From assembly GCA_946614295.1 (NCBI GenBank), contig CAMOGT010000008.1:1-53923 (forward strand): a stretch of 53,923 nt of DNA, read 5' to 3'. This document shows positions 40,601 through 50,300 of this stretch, one piece after another. Positions within the stretch are counted from its first letter, which is position 1. Each line of letters opens with the position of its first letter. A model generated the notes under the pieces. That model ran no database searches and had not been told where the DNA came from. It saw nothing but the letters and a program-made list of their open reading frames with translations. This DNA is from an uncultured Bacteroidales bacterium (lineage in GTDB: Bacteria > Bacteroidota > Bacteroidia > Bacteroidales > Paludibacteraceae). A program made the position numbers and the translations under genes.

Positions 40601-43600
40601 CGTATCGTCTATCAGGACGAGGTGTACCCCAACCGCCAGGAGGCAAGCAACGTGGATACCAAACTGCCGATCCTCAACCTCGCGTACTACCCGACCGATC
40701 GCGGCCAGTATAACATCTCCGCAAGCGAGGTGGGCACCGACGGTCACCTGACGAACCCCAAGAAACGGTGGGCAGGTATCATGCGGCGGTTGGACAACAC
40801 GGATTTCGAGCGTGCGAACATAGAGTATATCCAGTTCTGGCTGATGGACCCCGCACTGACCAACCCGGAGGGTTACGACGGCGAGTTGTACATCAACCTC
40901 GGTGACATCAGCGAGGATATTTTGCGAGACGGCAAGAAAGCTTTCGAGCACGGTCTGCCTGTATCGGCTGCAGACCAAGGACGCATCGATTCGACTATCT
41001 GGGGCTACGTGCCGAGGACGACAAGCACGGTGGTAGCGTTCAGCAACGAACCGGGTTCGAGAGCTGCGCAGGACGTCGGTCTGAACGGTCTGAGCACCTC
41101 GCAGGAACAGAACTGGCCGGCTTACCGGCAGTACCTTGCGGACCTTCAGACACGCGTCTCGCCGGAGGTTTGGAACAGTTGGGCGAACGACCGTTTCTCG
41201 CCTCGTAACGACCCCGCGGGCGATAACTTCCACTACTACAGAGGTTCGGACTACGATAGAGAGGAAGTGCCTGTACTGGAGCGATACAAACACTACAACG
41301 GTACGGAGGGTAACTCCCCCGCCACCGAGCAACAGACCGAGTCGTACGGTACGGCTTCTACCCTCACGCCGGATATCGAGGACATAAACCAGGACAACAC
41401 CCTCAACGAGTACGAGAAATACTACCAGTACAAAGTAATCCTCCGTCCGGATATGATGGACGTCGGCAAACAGCATATTACCGAGAAAAAAGTTCGCAAA
41501 GTACAGTTGCGTAACGGTCAGACAGCTGATGTCACATGGTATCAGTTCAAGATTCCTCTCAAGGGAGACAGTGCGACTGTGCAGAAGATAGGTTCTATCC
41601 GTAACTGGAAATCTATCCGTTTCATGCGTATGTACCTCACGAACTGCGAGAAAGAGACCCATCTCCGTTTCGCTACGCTGGATCTCGTTCGCGGCGACTG
41701 GAGGCAGTACACGCGTGATCTTGCGCCTATCGGTACGGCGGTCAATACCGGTGCGTCCATCGACGTACAAACCGTTAACATAGAGGAAAACAGCACCCGT
41801 ACGCCGGTTAACTATGTGCTTCCTCCGGGTGTGAGCCGACAGACCGACCCGGGTCAGGCGCAGCTCATTGCCCAGAACGAGCAGGCAATGGTACTGAGGG
41901 TAATGAACCTCAGTCCGCGCGACGCCCGGGCCATGTACAAGAACACGGGCTACGACATGCGCCAGTACAAGAACCTGCAGATGTTCGTGCACGCTGAGCA
42001 GATGACCGCTATCGACCCCGAACTCAAGGACGGTGACCTGAGCTGTTTCATCCGCTTGGGTTCAGACCTCAAGAACAACTACTACGAATACGAGATTCCG
42101 CTGCATCTGACGACACCGGGGCAGTATAACAACAACTCGGCTATCGACCGTGAGGCAGTCTGGCCCAAAGAGAACATGTTCGACTTCCCGCTCCGCGCGC
42201 TGACGAACGCCAAGACGGCCCGTAACAAAGCCAAACGTGCAGGGAACGAAGGAGTGAGCAACACTATCCCGTACGTCATCTATGATGACGATAACGGCAA
42301 GCCGCAGAATAAGATTACGGTGCTCGGTAACCCGACCCTGGAGGACGTAAGCACCATCATGATCGGTGTGCGCAACAACGGTCAGCACGACGCTTCCGGT
42401 GAGATCTGGGTGAACGAGTTGAGGCTCAATCAGTTCAACGAACAGGGCGGTGTGGCAGCCATGGCGAACGCCGCATTGGCGGTGAGCGACATTGCCCAAC
42501 TCAATGTATCCGGACGGTTGGAGACCGCAGGCTACGGCTCCATCGAGAGCAATGTACTGGACCGCAACATGGACAATTTCTATCAGGTAGCAGTCAGTGC
42601 GGCACTGGAGGGAGGAAGGCTCTTCCCCGAGAAAGCAAAAATCCAGATGCCGCTCTACGTATCGTACAGCAACGAGACCACCAGCCCGGACTACGACCCG
42701 TTGGACACCGACGTGAAGTTGAGAGAGACACTCGACAGTTATAACACCAAGGCGGAGAAAGACTCCATCAAAAGGATGACCAACACGGTACACGAGTCCA
42801 CCTCGTTCTCCGTCAGCAACCTGAAGGTCAATATCCACTCCAAGAAGAAAGACATGTTCTACGACCCCGCAAATTTCTCCATCTCGGCGTCGTATAACAA
42901 GCAGAACGAGCACTCACCGGAAATGGAGAAGAACATAACGACCGACCACAGAGGTTCGTTCCAGTACGCCTACAGTTTCAACCCGAAACCCTGGGAGCCG
43001 TTCAGCAAGGTCGAGAAAGTACAGAAAGTGAAGTTCCTCAAAGAGATGAACTTCTACTACCTGCCGCAATCCTGGGCGTTCAGCACGAACATGCACCGCA
43101 CCTTCAGCCACATGAAGATGCGCGACTTGGCTGGTGCCTCGTCCGACGCGCTGGACCTGACCTTCAGCAAGGACTTCACATGGGATCGTAATGTGGACAT
43201 CAAGTACGACCTGACGAAGAACATGAAGTTCTCGTTCCAGTCCGCCATGAACGCCATCATTGACGAGGGTAAGTACACGCCGGAGATACTCAAGAGCGGT
43301 TATTTCGACGAGCAGTTCAACCACGACAAGTATGAGGCATGGCGGGATACTATCCAGCGGTCGCTGGCTAAGTTCGGTTCGCCGTACACCTACCAGCAGG
43401 TCTTCACCGCGTCGTGGAACGTACCGCTGAACCGAATCCCGGGCTTGGAGGCCCTGACCGCCAACGGTTCGTATAACGCCAACTATAACTGGACCCGCAC
43501 GGCTTCCACCACCAACGGTGTAGATCGCGGTAATGTGGTCAGCAGTACGCAAACCTGGCAGGTGGACGGAGGTATTAACTTCGAGACGTGGTACGGGCAA

Positions 43601-45328
43601 TCCAAGTATTGGAAGAACACCACCCAGCGGTACTCCGGCAGGGGATCGAGACGGAACTTCAAACCCAAGACTTATACCCAGACCGTGAACCTGACCAAAG
43701 GCGAGGAGATTGAGATCACCCACCGGCTCAACAGCGAACTCATCCGCGTCAATGTGACCGACAGTACGGGTAAGGCGATCGCGGTGAACTTCCGTCCGGA
43801 GGGTAACACCAAGATGAAGATCACGCCGAAAGCCAGTTGCGCGAAAGCGACCATTACCGTGACGACCAAGGACCCGAACGAGCGCACGCCGGCACAGGTG
43901 GCGGCAGACATGTTCACGTACGTCGGTACCATGTTCCGCAAACTGCAGGTGACCTACCGCGAGACGAACTCGCTCACCGTACCGGGCTTCATGCCGGAGG
44001 CGGGCTTCATGGGACAGAAGATCGGTAGCGGTCCCAGTGCACCGGGCTTTGATTTCGCGTTCGGCTTCATTCCCAAAGACTTCATGGATCGCGCCCGACG
44101 CAACAACTGGCTCTCCGGAGACACCTCGATCGTGCAACCTGCGACACGCTCGCACACCTCGGATTTCGACATCAAACTGACGCTGGAGCCCCTGCCCGGA
44201 CTGAAGATTCAGATGAACGGCAAACGATACATGGCGAACTCCTCGTCCATCATCTACTCGTATGGAAACCTGCAGGAGAACATGACCGGCTCGTTCAATA
44301 TCACACAGGTAGCCATCGGTACCCTCTTCAGCCGGATTGGTACGCAGGAGGAGAACTTCCGGAACAGTGCTTTTGACCAGTTCATAGCCAACCGGGAAGT
44401 GATGGTGAATCGTGTACAGGACCAGTACACCGGCACGACGCTGCCGAGCACCGGATTCATGAGCAATATCCCCATCGGCACCAAGTACGACCCAACCAAA
44501 CACGGACGCGTGAGCCGTAACTCGGCAGACGTGTTGGTACCGGCGTTCCTCGCAGCCTATACGGGCCGCGACGTGAACCGCGTGAGCATGAATCCGTTCT
44601 TAGGCATCCTCAAAATCCTGCCTAACTGGTCCGTGACCTACGACGGATTAGGTAAGTTGCCGTGGATGAAAGATCATTTCAAATCCGTGACGCTGACCCA
44701 CGCCTATACCTGTAAGTATGCCATCGGTTCGTACAGCTCCTACTCCACATGGGTGGGTAACGGCACAGACAAGCAGATCGGTTTCGTGCGTGACGTGACG
44801 ACCGACGCTCCGCGTCCTTCGTCGGCGTACGACATCTCCAACGTGACAATGACCGAAGCCTTCTCGCCGCTCATCGGCGTGAACCTGACGATGAAGAACT
44901 CGCTCAATATCAAGGCGGAGTACCGCAAGCAGCGTAACCTGGCGCTCAACGTGACCTCCGTGCAGTTGACGGAGGGACACACCTCCGAGTTCGTCATCGG
45001 CGGCGGATATACCATCAAGAACCTCAGTTTCATCGCCAAGAAGAAAGACGGTGGCCAGAAGAAAGTAAGCAACGACCTGAAGATCCAAGTCGATCTGTCC
45101 TATAAAGATGTGAAGATGCTGCTCCGCAAGGTGGAGGAAGGTATTACCCAAGCCTCGTCCGGTAACAAGGTGCTGGCAATCAAGATTTCTGCGGACTACG
45201 TGCTGAGCCAGAAGATCAACCTCCAGCTCTTCTATGACCACCAGGGCACCACGCCGCTTATCAGCAGTTCCTACCCTGTCAAGTCGGATAACATAGGACT
45301 GAATATCAAGTTAATGCTAACGAGGTAG
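37664..45328 (+). CDS. sprA: T9SS outer-membrane translocon protein SprA (Sov)
   Basis: A 2554-residue protein, the giant single-chain barrel through which T9SS cargo crosses the outer membrane. The signal peptide spans about residues 10-36 (LYKQIRYILLISLILWLP). Residues 41-90 are a Lys/Glu/Ala-rich, probably coiled, periplasmic stretch not usual for the family. The rest follows SprA in length and style, ending in a beta strand (NIGLNIKLMLTR). The ATG at 37664 lies in a palindromic repeat, and a TTG at 37691 (before YKQIRY) is an alternative start. It lies 36 nt after ruvA. Confidence 0.93.
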   Translation: MPAKRTKTILYKQIRYILLISLILWLPMVTTGGFAQTRGKSLKELIAEEKAQKEAEKAAREAEKAKEKEEEAKREAARKARQERTKAALQDNGEEGTTKTLEEAADFVTETDSSYWAPTRVKQLGAQNFGELTKPVSSLDLQDPNNITTTVEYRPETGTYVIRTKLGDTDITTPYMLTQEEYNHYAERQIMHHYWQQKIGEVEHNNESKFDITDMKFNIGPADKVFGPGGVQLKMQGSAELLFGFKHQYIANPSLTLRARNNNIFDFDEKIQASIQGKVGQKLNFNMSYNTEASFAFDQQNLKLNYKGEEDDIIQSLEAGNVTMDLPSSLIRGSQALFGIKANLKFGKLKIQALISQQNSQAQTVSSKGGAQMTKFDISGDSYDENRHFFLSHFFRDHYEEAMASVPYVASGAKINKIEVWITNKRGNYDQARNIVAFTDLGESSLHTQQNWGGTPRTVPDNNANNLYSFIKTTPFRDLQQTSTVLEGQNGMEGGSDFEKIESARLLTSSEYTLNSALGYISLKSALNQDEVLAVAYEYTYNGQVYQVGEFSTDQVSDSSAVSQNKAVALALKMLKSSANAPNKKNKGTWDLMMKNIYSLGATSIQSDKFELYVMYRNDSVGTDVQYLNEGPISGKQLLRVMDLDRLDQKHNASPDGRFDFLEGITVYSSGGKIIFPVLEPFGSHLAYMLGNDSRLVNKYCFQELYDSTLVIAQELSEKNKFHLTGKYKGTNGSEIRLGAMNVPRGSVTVTAGGATLIENVDYTVDYTMGTVTILNTSILESGTNVDVKLENQSTFSMQRKSLFGAHLEYEFNKDLVIGGTIMHLRERPLTTKVNTGMEPLANTIWGINGSWKTEMQWLTNAIDKIPWITATAPSTFQINAEFAHLIPGHTQDVGKVGTAYIDDFENTTTNIDVHYPSYWFLASTPSVFAESKDINQTSYNKNRAHLSWFSVDPIFGYPQTNTPAHIRNDLAALSDHRTRIVYQDEVYPNRQEASNVDTKLPILNLAYYPTDRGQYNISASEVGTDGHLTNPKKRWAGIMRRLDNTDFERANIEYIQFWLMDPALTNPEGYDGELYINLGDISEDILRDGKKAFEHGLPVSAADQGRIDSTIWGYVPRTTSTVVAFSNEPGSRAAQDVGLNGLSTSQEQNWPAYRQYLADLQTRVSPEVWNSWANDRFSPRNDPAGDNFHYYRGSDYDREEVPVLERYKHYNGTEGNSPATEQQTESYGTASTLTPDIEDINQDNTLNEYEKYYQYKVILRPDMMDVGKQHITEKKVRKVQLRNGQTADVTWYQFKIPLKGDSATVQKIGSIRNWKSIRFMRMYLTNCEKETHLRFATLDLVRGDWRQYTRDLAPIGTAVNTGASIDVQTVNIEENSTRTPVNYVLPPGVSRQTDPGQAQLIAQNEQAMVLRVMNLSPRDARAMYKNTGYDMRQYKNLQMFVHAEQMTAIDPELKDGDLSCFIRLGSDLKNNYYEYEIPLHLTTPGQYNNNSAIDREAVWPKENMFDFPLRALTNAKTARNKAKRAGNEGVSNTIPYVIYDDDNGKPQNKITVLGNPTLEDVSTIMIGVRNNGQHDASGEIWVNELRLNQFNEQGGVAAMANAALAVSDIAQLNVSGRLETAGYGSIESNVLDRNMDNFYQVAVSAALEGGRLFPEKAKIQMPLYVSYSNETTSPDYDPLDTDVKLRETLDSYNTKAEKDSIKRMTNTVHESTSFSVSNLKVNIHSKKKDMFYDPANFSISASYNKQNEHSPEMEKNITTDHRGSFQYAYSFNPKPWEPFSKVEKVQKVKFLKEMNFYYLPQSWAFSTNMHRTFSHMKMRDLAGASSDALDLTFSKDFTWDRNVDIKYDLTKNMKFSFQSAMNAIIDEGKYTPEILKSGYFDEQFNHDKYEAWRDTIQRSLAKFGSPYTYQQVFTASWNVPLNRIPGLEALTANGSYNANYNWTRTASTTNGVDRGNVVSSTQTWQVDGGINFETWYGQSKYWKNTTQRYSGRGSRRNFKPKTYTQTVNLTKGEEIEITHRLNSELIRVNVTDSTGKAIAVNFRPEGNTKMKITPKASCAKATITVTTKDPNERTPAQVAADMFTYVGTMFRKLQVTYRETNSLTVPGFMPEAGFMGQKIGSGPSAPGFDFAFGFIPKDFMDRARRNNWLSGDTSIVQPATRSHTSDFDIKLTLEPLPGLKIQMNGKRYMANSSSIIYSYGNLQENMTGSFNITQVAIGTLFSRIGTQEENFRNSAFDQFIANREVMVNRVQDQYTGTTLPSTGFMSNIPIGTKYDPTKHGRVSRNSADVLVPAFLAAYTGRDVNRVSMNPFLGILKILPNWSVTYDGLGKLPWMKDHFKSVTLTHAYTCKYAIGSYSSYSTWVGNGTDKQIGFVRDVTTDAPRPSSAYDISNVTMTEAFSPLIGVNLTMKNSLNIKAEYRKQRNLALNVTSVQLTEGHTSEFVIGGGYTIKNLSFIAKKKDGGQKKVSNDLKIQVDLSYKDVKMLLRKVEEGITQASSGNKVLAIKISADYVLSQKINLQLFYDHQGTTPLISSSYPVKSDNIGLNIKLMLTR

Positions 45329-45373
45329 TTGATAGTTGATAATTGATAATTGACAATTGATAGTTGACAGTTG
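45328..45373 (+). repeat. GTTGATA heptamer array between sprA and the NadR-like gene
   Basis: Six full 7-nt units (GTTGATA, GTTGATA, ATTGATA, ATTGACA, ATTGATA, GTTGACA) start at the last base of the sprA stop codon. A seventh partial unit provides the TTG start of the next gene. Confidence 0.9.
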
Positions 45374-45910
45374 TACAAAGTAGGAATCATAGGACCGGAG
45401 AGTACGGGTAAGAGCACGTTGGCGCGGTACCTGGCGAAACGCTACCAGGGGCTTTATGTGCCGGAATACGCGCGGGAGTTCGTGGAGCAGAAAGGTACAA
45501 CGGAGGTCACGTGGGACGAGCTCTGCGGGATTGCCCGTCATCAGATTGAGCAAATCAGGTCCTATAGCGAAGCGGTCTTTGAGCACGGAGGACTGCCTGT
45601 GGCCGTCCGAATCGAGCAAGGTCTTTCGTCTTTGAGCGAAGCGGTCGTCTTCTTTGACACCGAACTGATTGTGACGAAGGTGTGGTTCGATTACGCGTTC
45701 GGGCGGGTGCCCGAGTGGTTGGAGGAGGCGGTCAAAGAGTATCCGATGGATGTCTATCTGCTCACCTACCCCGACACGCCGTGGGTGCCCGACAAAGCGC
45801 GGAGCAACGGCTCGGACGAGATACGGATGGAACTCTTCAACCGGTACGAGCGGGAGATACAGGCGACAGACGTACCGTATTATATCATTAAACATGATTT
45901 GAAGATTTGA
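45371..45910 (+). CDS. NadR-like nicotinamide riboside kinase / AAA ATPase
   Basis: A 179-residue P-loop kinase resembling the C-terminal kinase domain of NadR, which phosphorylates nicotinamide riboside. GPESTGKSTLARYLA at residues 8-22 is the Walker A, VPEYAREFVEQKG follows at 30-42, and VFFDTELIVTKVWF near 93-106 carries the acidic pair. The start is TTG 45371, inside a heptamer array, because the Walker A must lie near the N-terminus. Residues 84-93 come from an inverted copy of the palindromic element also found in gldG. The last residues and stop lie in an 8-nt repeat. Confidence 0.85.
   Translation: MYKVGIIGPESTGKSTLARYLAKRYQGLYVPEYAREFVEQKGTTEVTWDELCGIARHQIEQIRSYSEAVFEHGGLPVAVRIEQGLSSLSEAVVFFDTELIVTKVWFDYAFGRVPEWLEEAVKEYPMDVYLLTYPDTPWVPDKARSNGSDEIRMELFNRYEREIQATDVPYYIIKHDLKI
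45628..45646 (-). repeat. Inverted copy of the 19-nt palindromic unit
   Basis: GTCTTTGAGCGAAGCGGTC is the exact reverse complement of the unit at 10302-10320 in gldG. It is translated on the plus strand as part of GLSSLSEAVV in the NadR-like protein. Confidence 0.9.
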
Positions 45911-45932
45911 AGATTCGAAGATTCGAAGATTT
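45901..45932 (+). repeat. GAAGATTT octamer array
   Basis: Four 8-nt units: GAAGATTT, GAAGATTC, GAAGATTC, GAAGATTT. The stop codon of the NadR-like gene (45908-45910) falls in it. Confidence 0.85.
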
Positions 45933-45972
45933 ACTAATTAACCCTAATATTAACACACAAATTCTTACAACC

Positions 45973-47334
45973 ATGAATGAGTTTAGTGCACAAGACTTAG
46001 AGCAACTACAGGCTCGAGGCATTTCCGTGGAGAAAGCGGAGGAGCAGTTGGCATGTTTCCGTACCGGTTTTCCCGAGTTAGACATCGTAGCGCCGGCTTC
46101 AACGAAGAAGGGTATCCTTGCCCCGAAGCGTGCGGAGCAGGAGGCGTATATCGAGGCATGGCAGCAATACCTCAAAGAGGGGCATAAGATCCTCAAGTTC
46201 GTGCCCGCTTCGGGTGCCGCCAGCCGCATGTTCAAGAACCTGTTCCAGTATCTGGAGGACGGTATCGAGACGCCGTTCATTCAGGAGTTTCTGGCGCATA
46301 AGGACCAGTTTGCTTTCGGTCCGCAGTTAGCCGGCAAGGAAGGCCGGGAGGCAGTCCGTTACCTGCTCGAAGACATGCACTACGGCGAACTGCCGAAGGG
46401 ACTACTCCTATTCCATAAATATCGCGATGGTGCGCGTACGCCCGCGTTAGAGCACCTGGTAGAAGGCGCGTTATACTGCGCGGAGCCTGCAGAGGACGGC
46501 AAGAAACCGACTGTCTATCTGCATTTCACGGTGAGTCATGACCACCTGCCGCTCTTCCGTCAGCACATTGCCGACAACCTTAAGAAGTTCGAGGACAAAT
46601 ACGGCGTGAAGTACGACGTGACTTTCAGTGAACAGTTGCCGAGCACCGACACCATCGCTGCTAATCCGGACGGTACTCCGTTCCGTACGAAGGACGGCAA
46701 GCTGCTCTTCCGTCCGGGCGGTCACGGCGCGCTGATTGAGAACCTGAACCAACAGGACGCCGATATCGTCTTCATCAAGAATATCGACAACGTAGTGCCC
46801 GACAAACTGAAGAAAGACACTATCCGTTACAAACAGATCCTCGCGGGTGTGCTGGTAACGGAGCAGAAACGCGTCTTCGAGGCACTCAAGAACCCTGATC
46901 TGAGCGATGAGGAGCGTGCTAAGCTGAACCGGCCCATCCGCGTCTGCGGCGTAGTGAAGAACACGGGCGAGCCCGGCGGCGGTCCGTTCCTGGTACGCGA
47001 AGCGGACGGTTCGATCAGTTGCCAGATACTCGAGTCCAGCCAAATCAGCAATCCCGAGCTCATGAAACAATCGACCCACTTCAACCCGGTGGATCTCGTG
47101 TGTGCCATCCGCGACTACGAGGGCAAGCCGTTCGACCTGCCTAAGTACGTAGATCCCAACACGGGCTTCATCTCCTCCAAGTCGAAGGACGGCAAGGAGC
47201 TCTTGGCGCTCGAGTTACCGGGTTTGTGGAACGGCGCCATGAGCCGCTGGAACACCATCTTCGTAGAAGTGCCGGTGAGCACGTTCAACCCCGTGAAGAC
47301 GGTGAACGATCTGCTCCGCGACTCGCATCAATAA
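45973..47334 (+). CDS. DUF4301 family protein
   Basis: A 453-residue cytosolic protein of a Bacteroidota-conserved family. FVPASGAASRMFKNLFQYLED near residues 76-96 and LLFRPGGHGALIENLNQQDADIVFIKNIDN (seen in two parts, LLFRPGGHGALIENLN and DADIVFIKNIDN) near 245-275 suggest a nucleotidyltransferase-like fold, which is an inference. I start at ATG 45973 (MNEFSAQDL). The longer frame from 45907 runs through the octamer repeat. An intrinsic terminator follows the stop. Confidence 0.88.
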   Translation: MNEFSAQDLEQLQARGISVEKAEEQLACFRTGFPELDIVAPASTKKGILAPKRAEQEAYIEAWQQYLKEGHKILKFVPASGAASRMFKNLFQYLEDGIETPFIQEFLAHKDQFAFGPQLAGKEGREAVRYLLEDMHYGELPKGLLLFHKYRDGARTPALEHLVEGALYCAEPAEDGKKPTVYLHFTVSHDHLPLFRQHIADNLKKFEDKYGVKYDVTFSEQLPSTDTIAANPDGTPFRTKDGKLLFRPGGHGALIENLNQQDADIVFIKNIDNVVPDKLKKDTIRYKQILAGVLVTEQKRVFEALKNPDLSDEERAKLNRPIRVCGVVKNTGEPGGGPFLVREADGSISCQILESSQISNPELMKQSTHFNPVDLVCAIRDYEGKPFDLPKYVDPNTGFISSKSKDGKELLALELPGLWNGAMSRWNTIFVEVPVSTFNPVKTVNDLLRDSHQ

Positions 47335-47340
47335 AAAAGA

Positions 47341-47369
47341 AATGGCTGCCGGTTGGCAGCCATTCTTTT
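47341..47369. terminator. Bidirectional terminator
   Basis: AATGGCTGCC and GGCAGCCATT pair over 10 bp with loop GGTT (47341-47364), with A-rich sequence on the left and a T-run on the right. It separates the convergent DUF4301 gene and the large adhesin-like gene and can serve both. Confidence 0.9.
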
Positions 47370-47370
47370 T

Positions 47371-50300
47371 TTATTTCACCCGAACGCCGGTGGCGGTATG
47401 GATTGTGCCATCCGGACGGAGGATGTAGAGTACGCCGTTATGGAGTATCTTCTCTGCCTTGTCGGTCGGAGCGGCGAGGTTCTCGATTGCCTGATAAGCA
47501 GCGTTCGGATCCTCGTCCCACATACCAACGTGTTGTTGCTGTACGGTGCCCGTCTCGTCTAACAGATACTCGGCATTGAAGGAGTTACAGAAGATGTCCT
47601 GGAACCGACCGGCATATACGGTACCGTCTTCTGTACGGAGGGTATATTTGCCGGAGTAGCGGCCGTAACGGTACCCCTCGTTGAAGTGCTCCTGGTCGTA
47701 TCCCTCAAAGCCAAGCGTCAGTTCTACCGAAGTTGCCGTCTGGCGCTGGATATTCGCTCCATCGTTGGCCACTGCCATAAAGGTTAGATTCTTGCCCATA
47801 TAGACATTATTCAACGCGGTAGAGTATGTACCGGAGATACCGTATTCCTTATCGGAATAAACGATGAGAGAAGCGCTCGGGTAGGCCGATCCATTGTTGC
47901 CGCAGGAGAGATTGATGAACCAGATATATTTGCCCTCACGGTAGTCAGGATCGTCGGCTTCTACGGGGTAGTAAGCCGCCTGCATTTCCCACGGGTTAGC
48001 CTCAATCGCGTTGGACGGTATATCGGGGATCTGAACGGTGAAGGCACCTCCGGTTACCTCTGCGGAAGCGGGGAAGTACTTATCGTTCGTTCCCTTGGTG
48101 AACGCTTGCAGCGTCCAGCTCCAGTTACCATCCGCGGGCATGTAAGTCGTCTTGGTGGTAGCGCCGGTGACGGTGAGCGAAGAGTAGAACTCTCCGTCGA
48201 GGTAAAGGACGATGACATAAGCGTCCGCCTGAGTGGTTGCGTTCCATGCGAAGGTAGCCACATCGCCGTTCGCCACGTTTACCGAGAGGTTTGTCGGCTC
48301 GTAGTTGTTGGTGCCTACGGTGAAGTCTGTCACCACCTCGTGGCCCACCGGGTTTTTCTTCTTGTCAAGGATCTGAACGATGGCAGTATAGGTCTTGCCT
48401 TCTTCTACTTTCACTTCGAGCGGAGAGGTAGCTACGTCCTTGCTCTCGTAGTTGTCGTAAGCTACGGTTTCTCCGGCGCGCACGCTGACATAGAGGCGTT
48501 CACCGGTAGCCAGTTCGGGCTCGTTCCAGCTCAGCGTAGCTTTGGTCTTGTCAGCAGCTACGGCAGCCTGCAGGCCGGTGATCTCTTTCGATACCAGCGT
48601 GAAGGGAATCGTAGCCAGCAGTTCGCCGAGGGACTCTGAACCCTGGGTGTAGGCATATACCTGTACCTGATAAGAACCCGGTTTCAGTCCCAGAACAGGA
48701 GAAGCAGAGGTTCCGATATTGGTCACTGCGTTCGCCCACGCGGCGCCTTTGCTGGCACCCTCAGCGGCTAAGATCCACTTGGTGGAGCAGTAGTACTTGT
48801 TCTCATAGTCGTCGTATTGGGAGAACAGCACACTGTCTGCGTTAGCAAAGCGGTCGCACTCACCGGTGGTCACTACGATACCGGCGATGCGCTCCCCGGT
48901 AGTAGCGTCAAAGAGCCCGATACCGAACGCCTCGGCGGTGTACGAATACCAGGTGAACTGCGCCTCACAGTAGGATTGGGCATAGATAGCCGCGTCCGGG
49001 AGATCCTCGTCAGAGGGGTCTACGTATTGGGATTTGCCGATACCGGCGAGAATAAAGTTATCCATTGCCACACCGCCGTAGTTATTGGAACCTCCGGCAA
49101 AGCGGAAGGCAATGTACTCTATGCCGGCAGGCAGGTTATTCAAGGGGAATACCACGTGTTGGTCAGTAGCAGTCTGCGCCAGTGTATCCAAGGGGACGAA
49201 AGTAGAAGCATCTGCCGGGTTGGTCATATAGCCGATTATCAACGAGCCGTAAGCCTCGCCGGTGTAGGTGGTACGGTAGTCAAACGCCAGCTCGCAGGTG
49301 TCGAGTCGTTGCGTGTTGAAGAGCGGAAGCGCAAATACCTGAGCGGTAGTGGCGCCACCTCCGCGCGCGGTGAGGTACTGCTGTCCGGTAGGTTTCTGAT
49401 TACCGTTGCCGTCGTCTTTTTTCTCTGCTACGATGGTTACGGCAGGAGCCGCGGAGGAAACAGTCCAGCACTCAGGTGCTACGTCGCCTGCCGTCGAACT
49501 ACCGGCTGCGTCGCGGGTGAAGGTCTCAATCCAGGGCACGTTCAGACGGGCACAAGCCGTCTTGAAGGTAGTTCTTACGGTCTCGCTTACTTCCGTTGCG
49601 GAGCAATAGGAGCGCACGTAGAAATAGTATTTCTGCTCCTCATAGAGACCGGAAACGGTTACGGATTTCTCCGTCGTAGTTGTAGCAGCCGTCCAGTCTG
49701 GCAAGTTGCCTTCGCGCTCGACGCAGTACTGGTACTGCGTTGCTTCGCCTTCCCACGAAACAGTAGCCGTAGCTTCCGTTACGGTTTGTACCGTGACCGC
49801 AGTAGGCGCAGCGCAGGTTGGGCTGACGGGCTCCATAGTACCGCCTGCCAGCACAAAGGTAACTTTCGGTTGTTTCTGCTCACGGGAGGAAGCACTATTG
49901 GCGTACTTAATCAGGTAATCCGCCGTATTCGCCGAATAGAAAGGAAGTGCAGCTCCGGAGACGGCGGTTCTGGAGACTTCCACCTGAATAAGCAGGTTGC
50001 CGCCCTCGTAGGTGTACGGGGAGTCGAAATTAATGGTCAGTTCGCCATCCGCTACAGCGAGTTTACCTTCGTACACATCGGTGAGCGTGCTTCCTTCCGA
50101 GGCAGCGGCATAGGCACCTTTTTCATTTTTGAAGAAGGAGTCATCCGTCTTTGCGAGAGATACTTTGAACTCAGCCTTTCCCCATGCTTGGGTTTGTGTG
50201 GCGGAGTAGAAAGTCAGCGCCTTGATCTCACTGCCTACCGTGATATCGGTGAGTTGGTTGGCGAGATAGATGGCTTGCACCTTATGCCCATACTCAGTGA

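Noticed and set aside
40505..44503. Two long open frames (40505-41992 and 42914-44503) antisense to sprA
   Set aside because: The sprA frame is continuous and family-like. The antisense frames have no recognisable domains.
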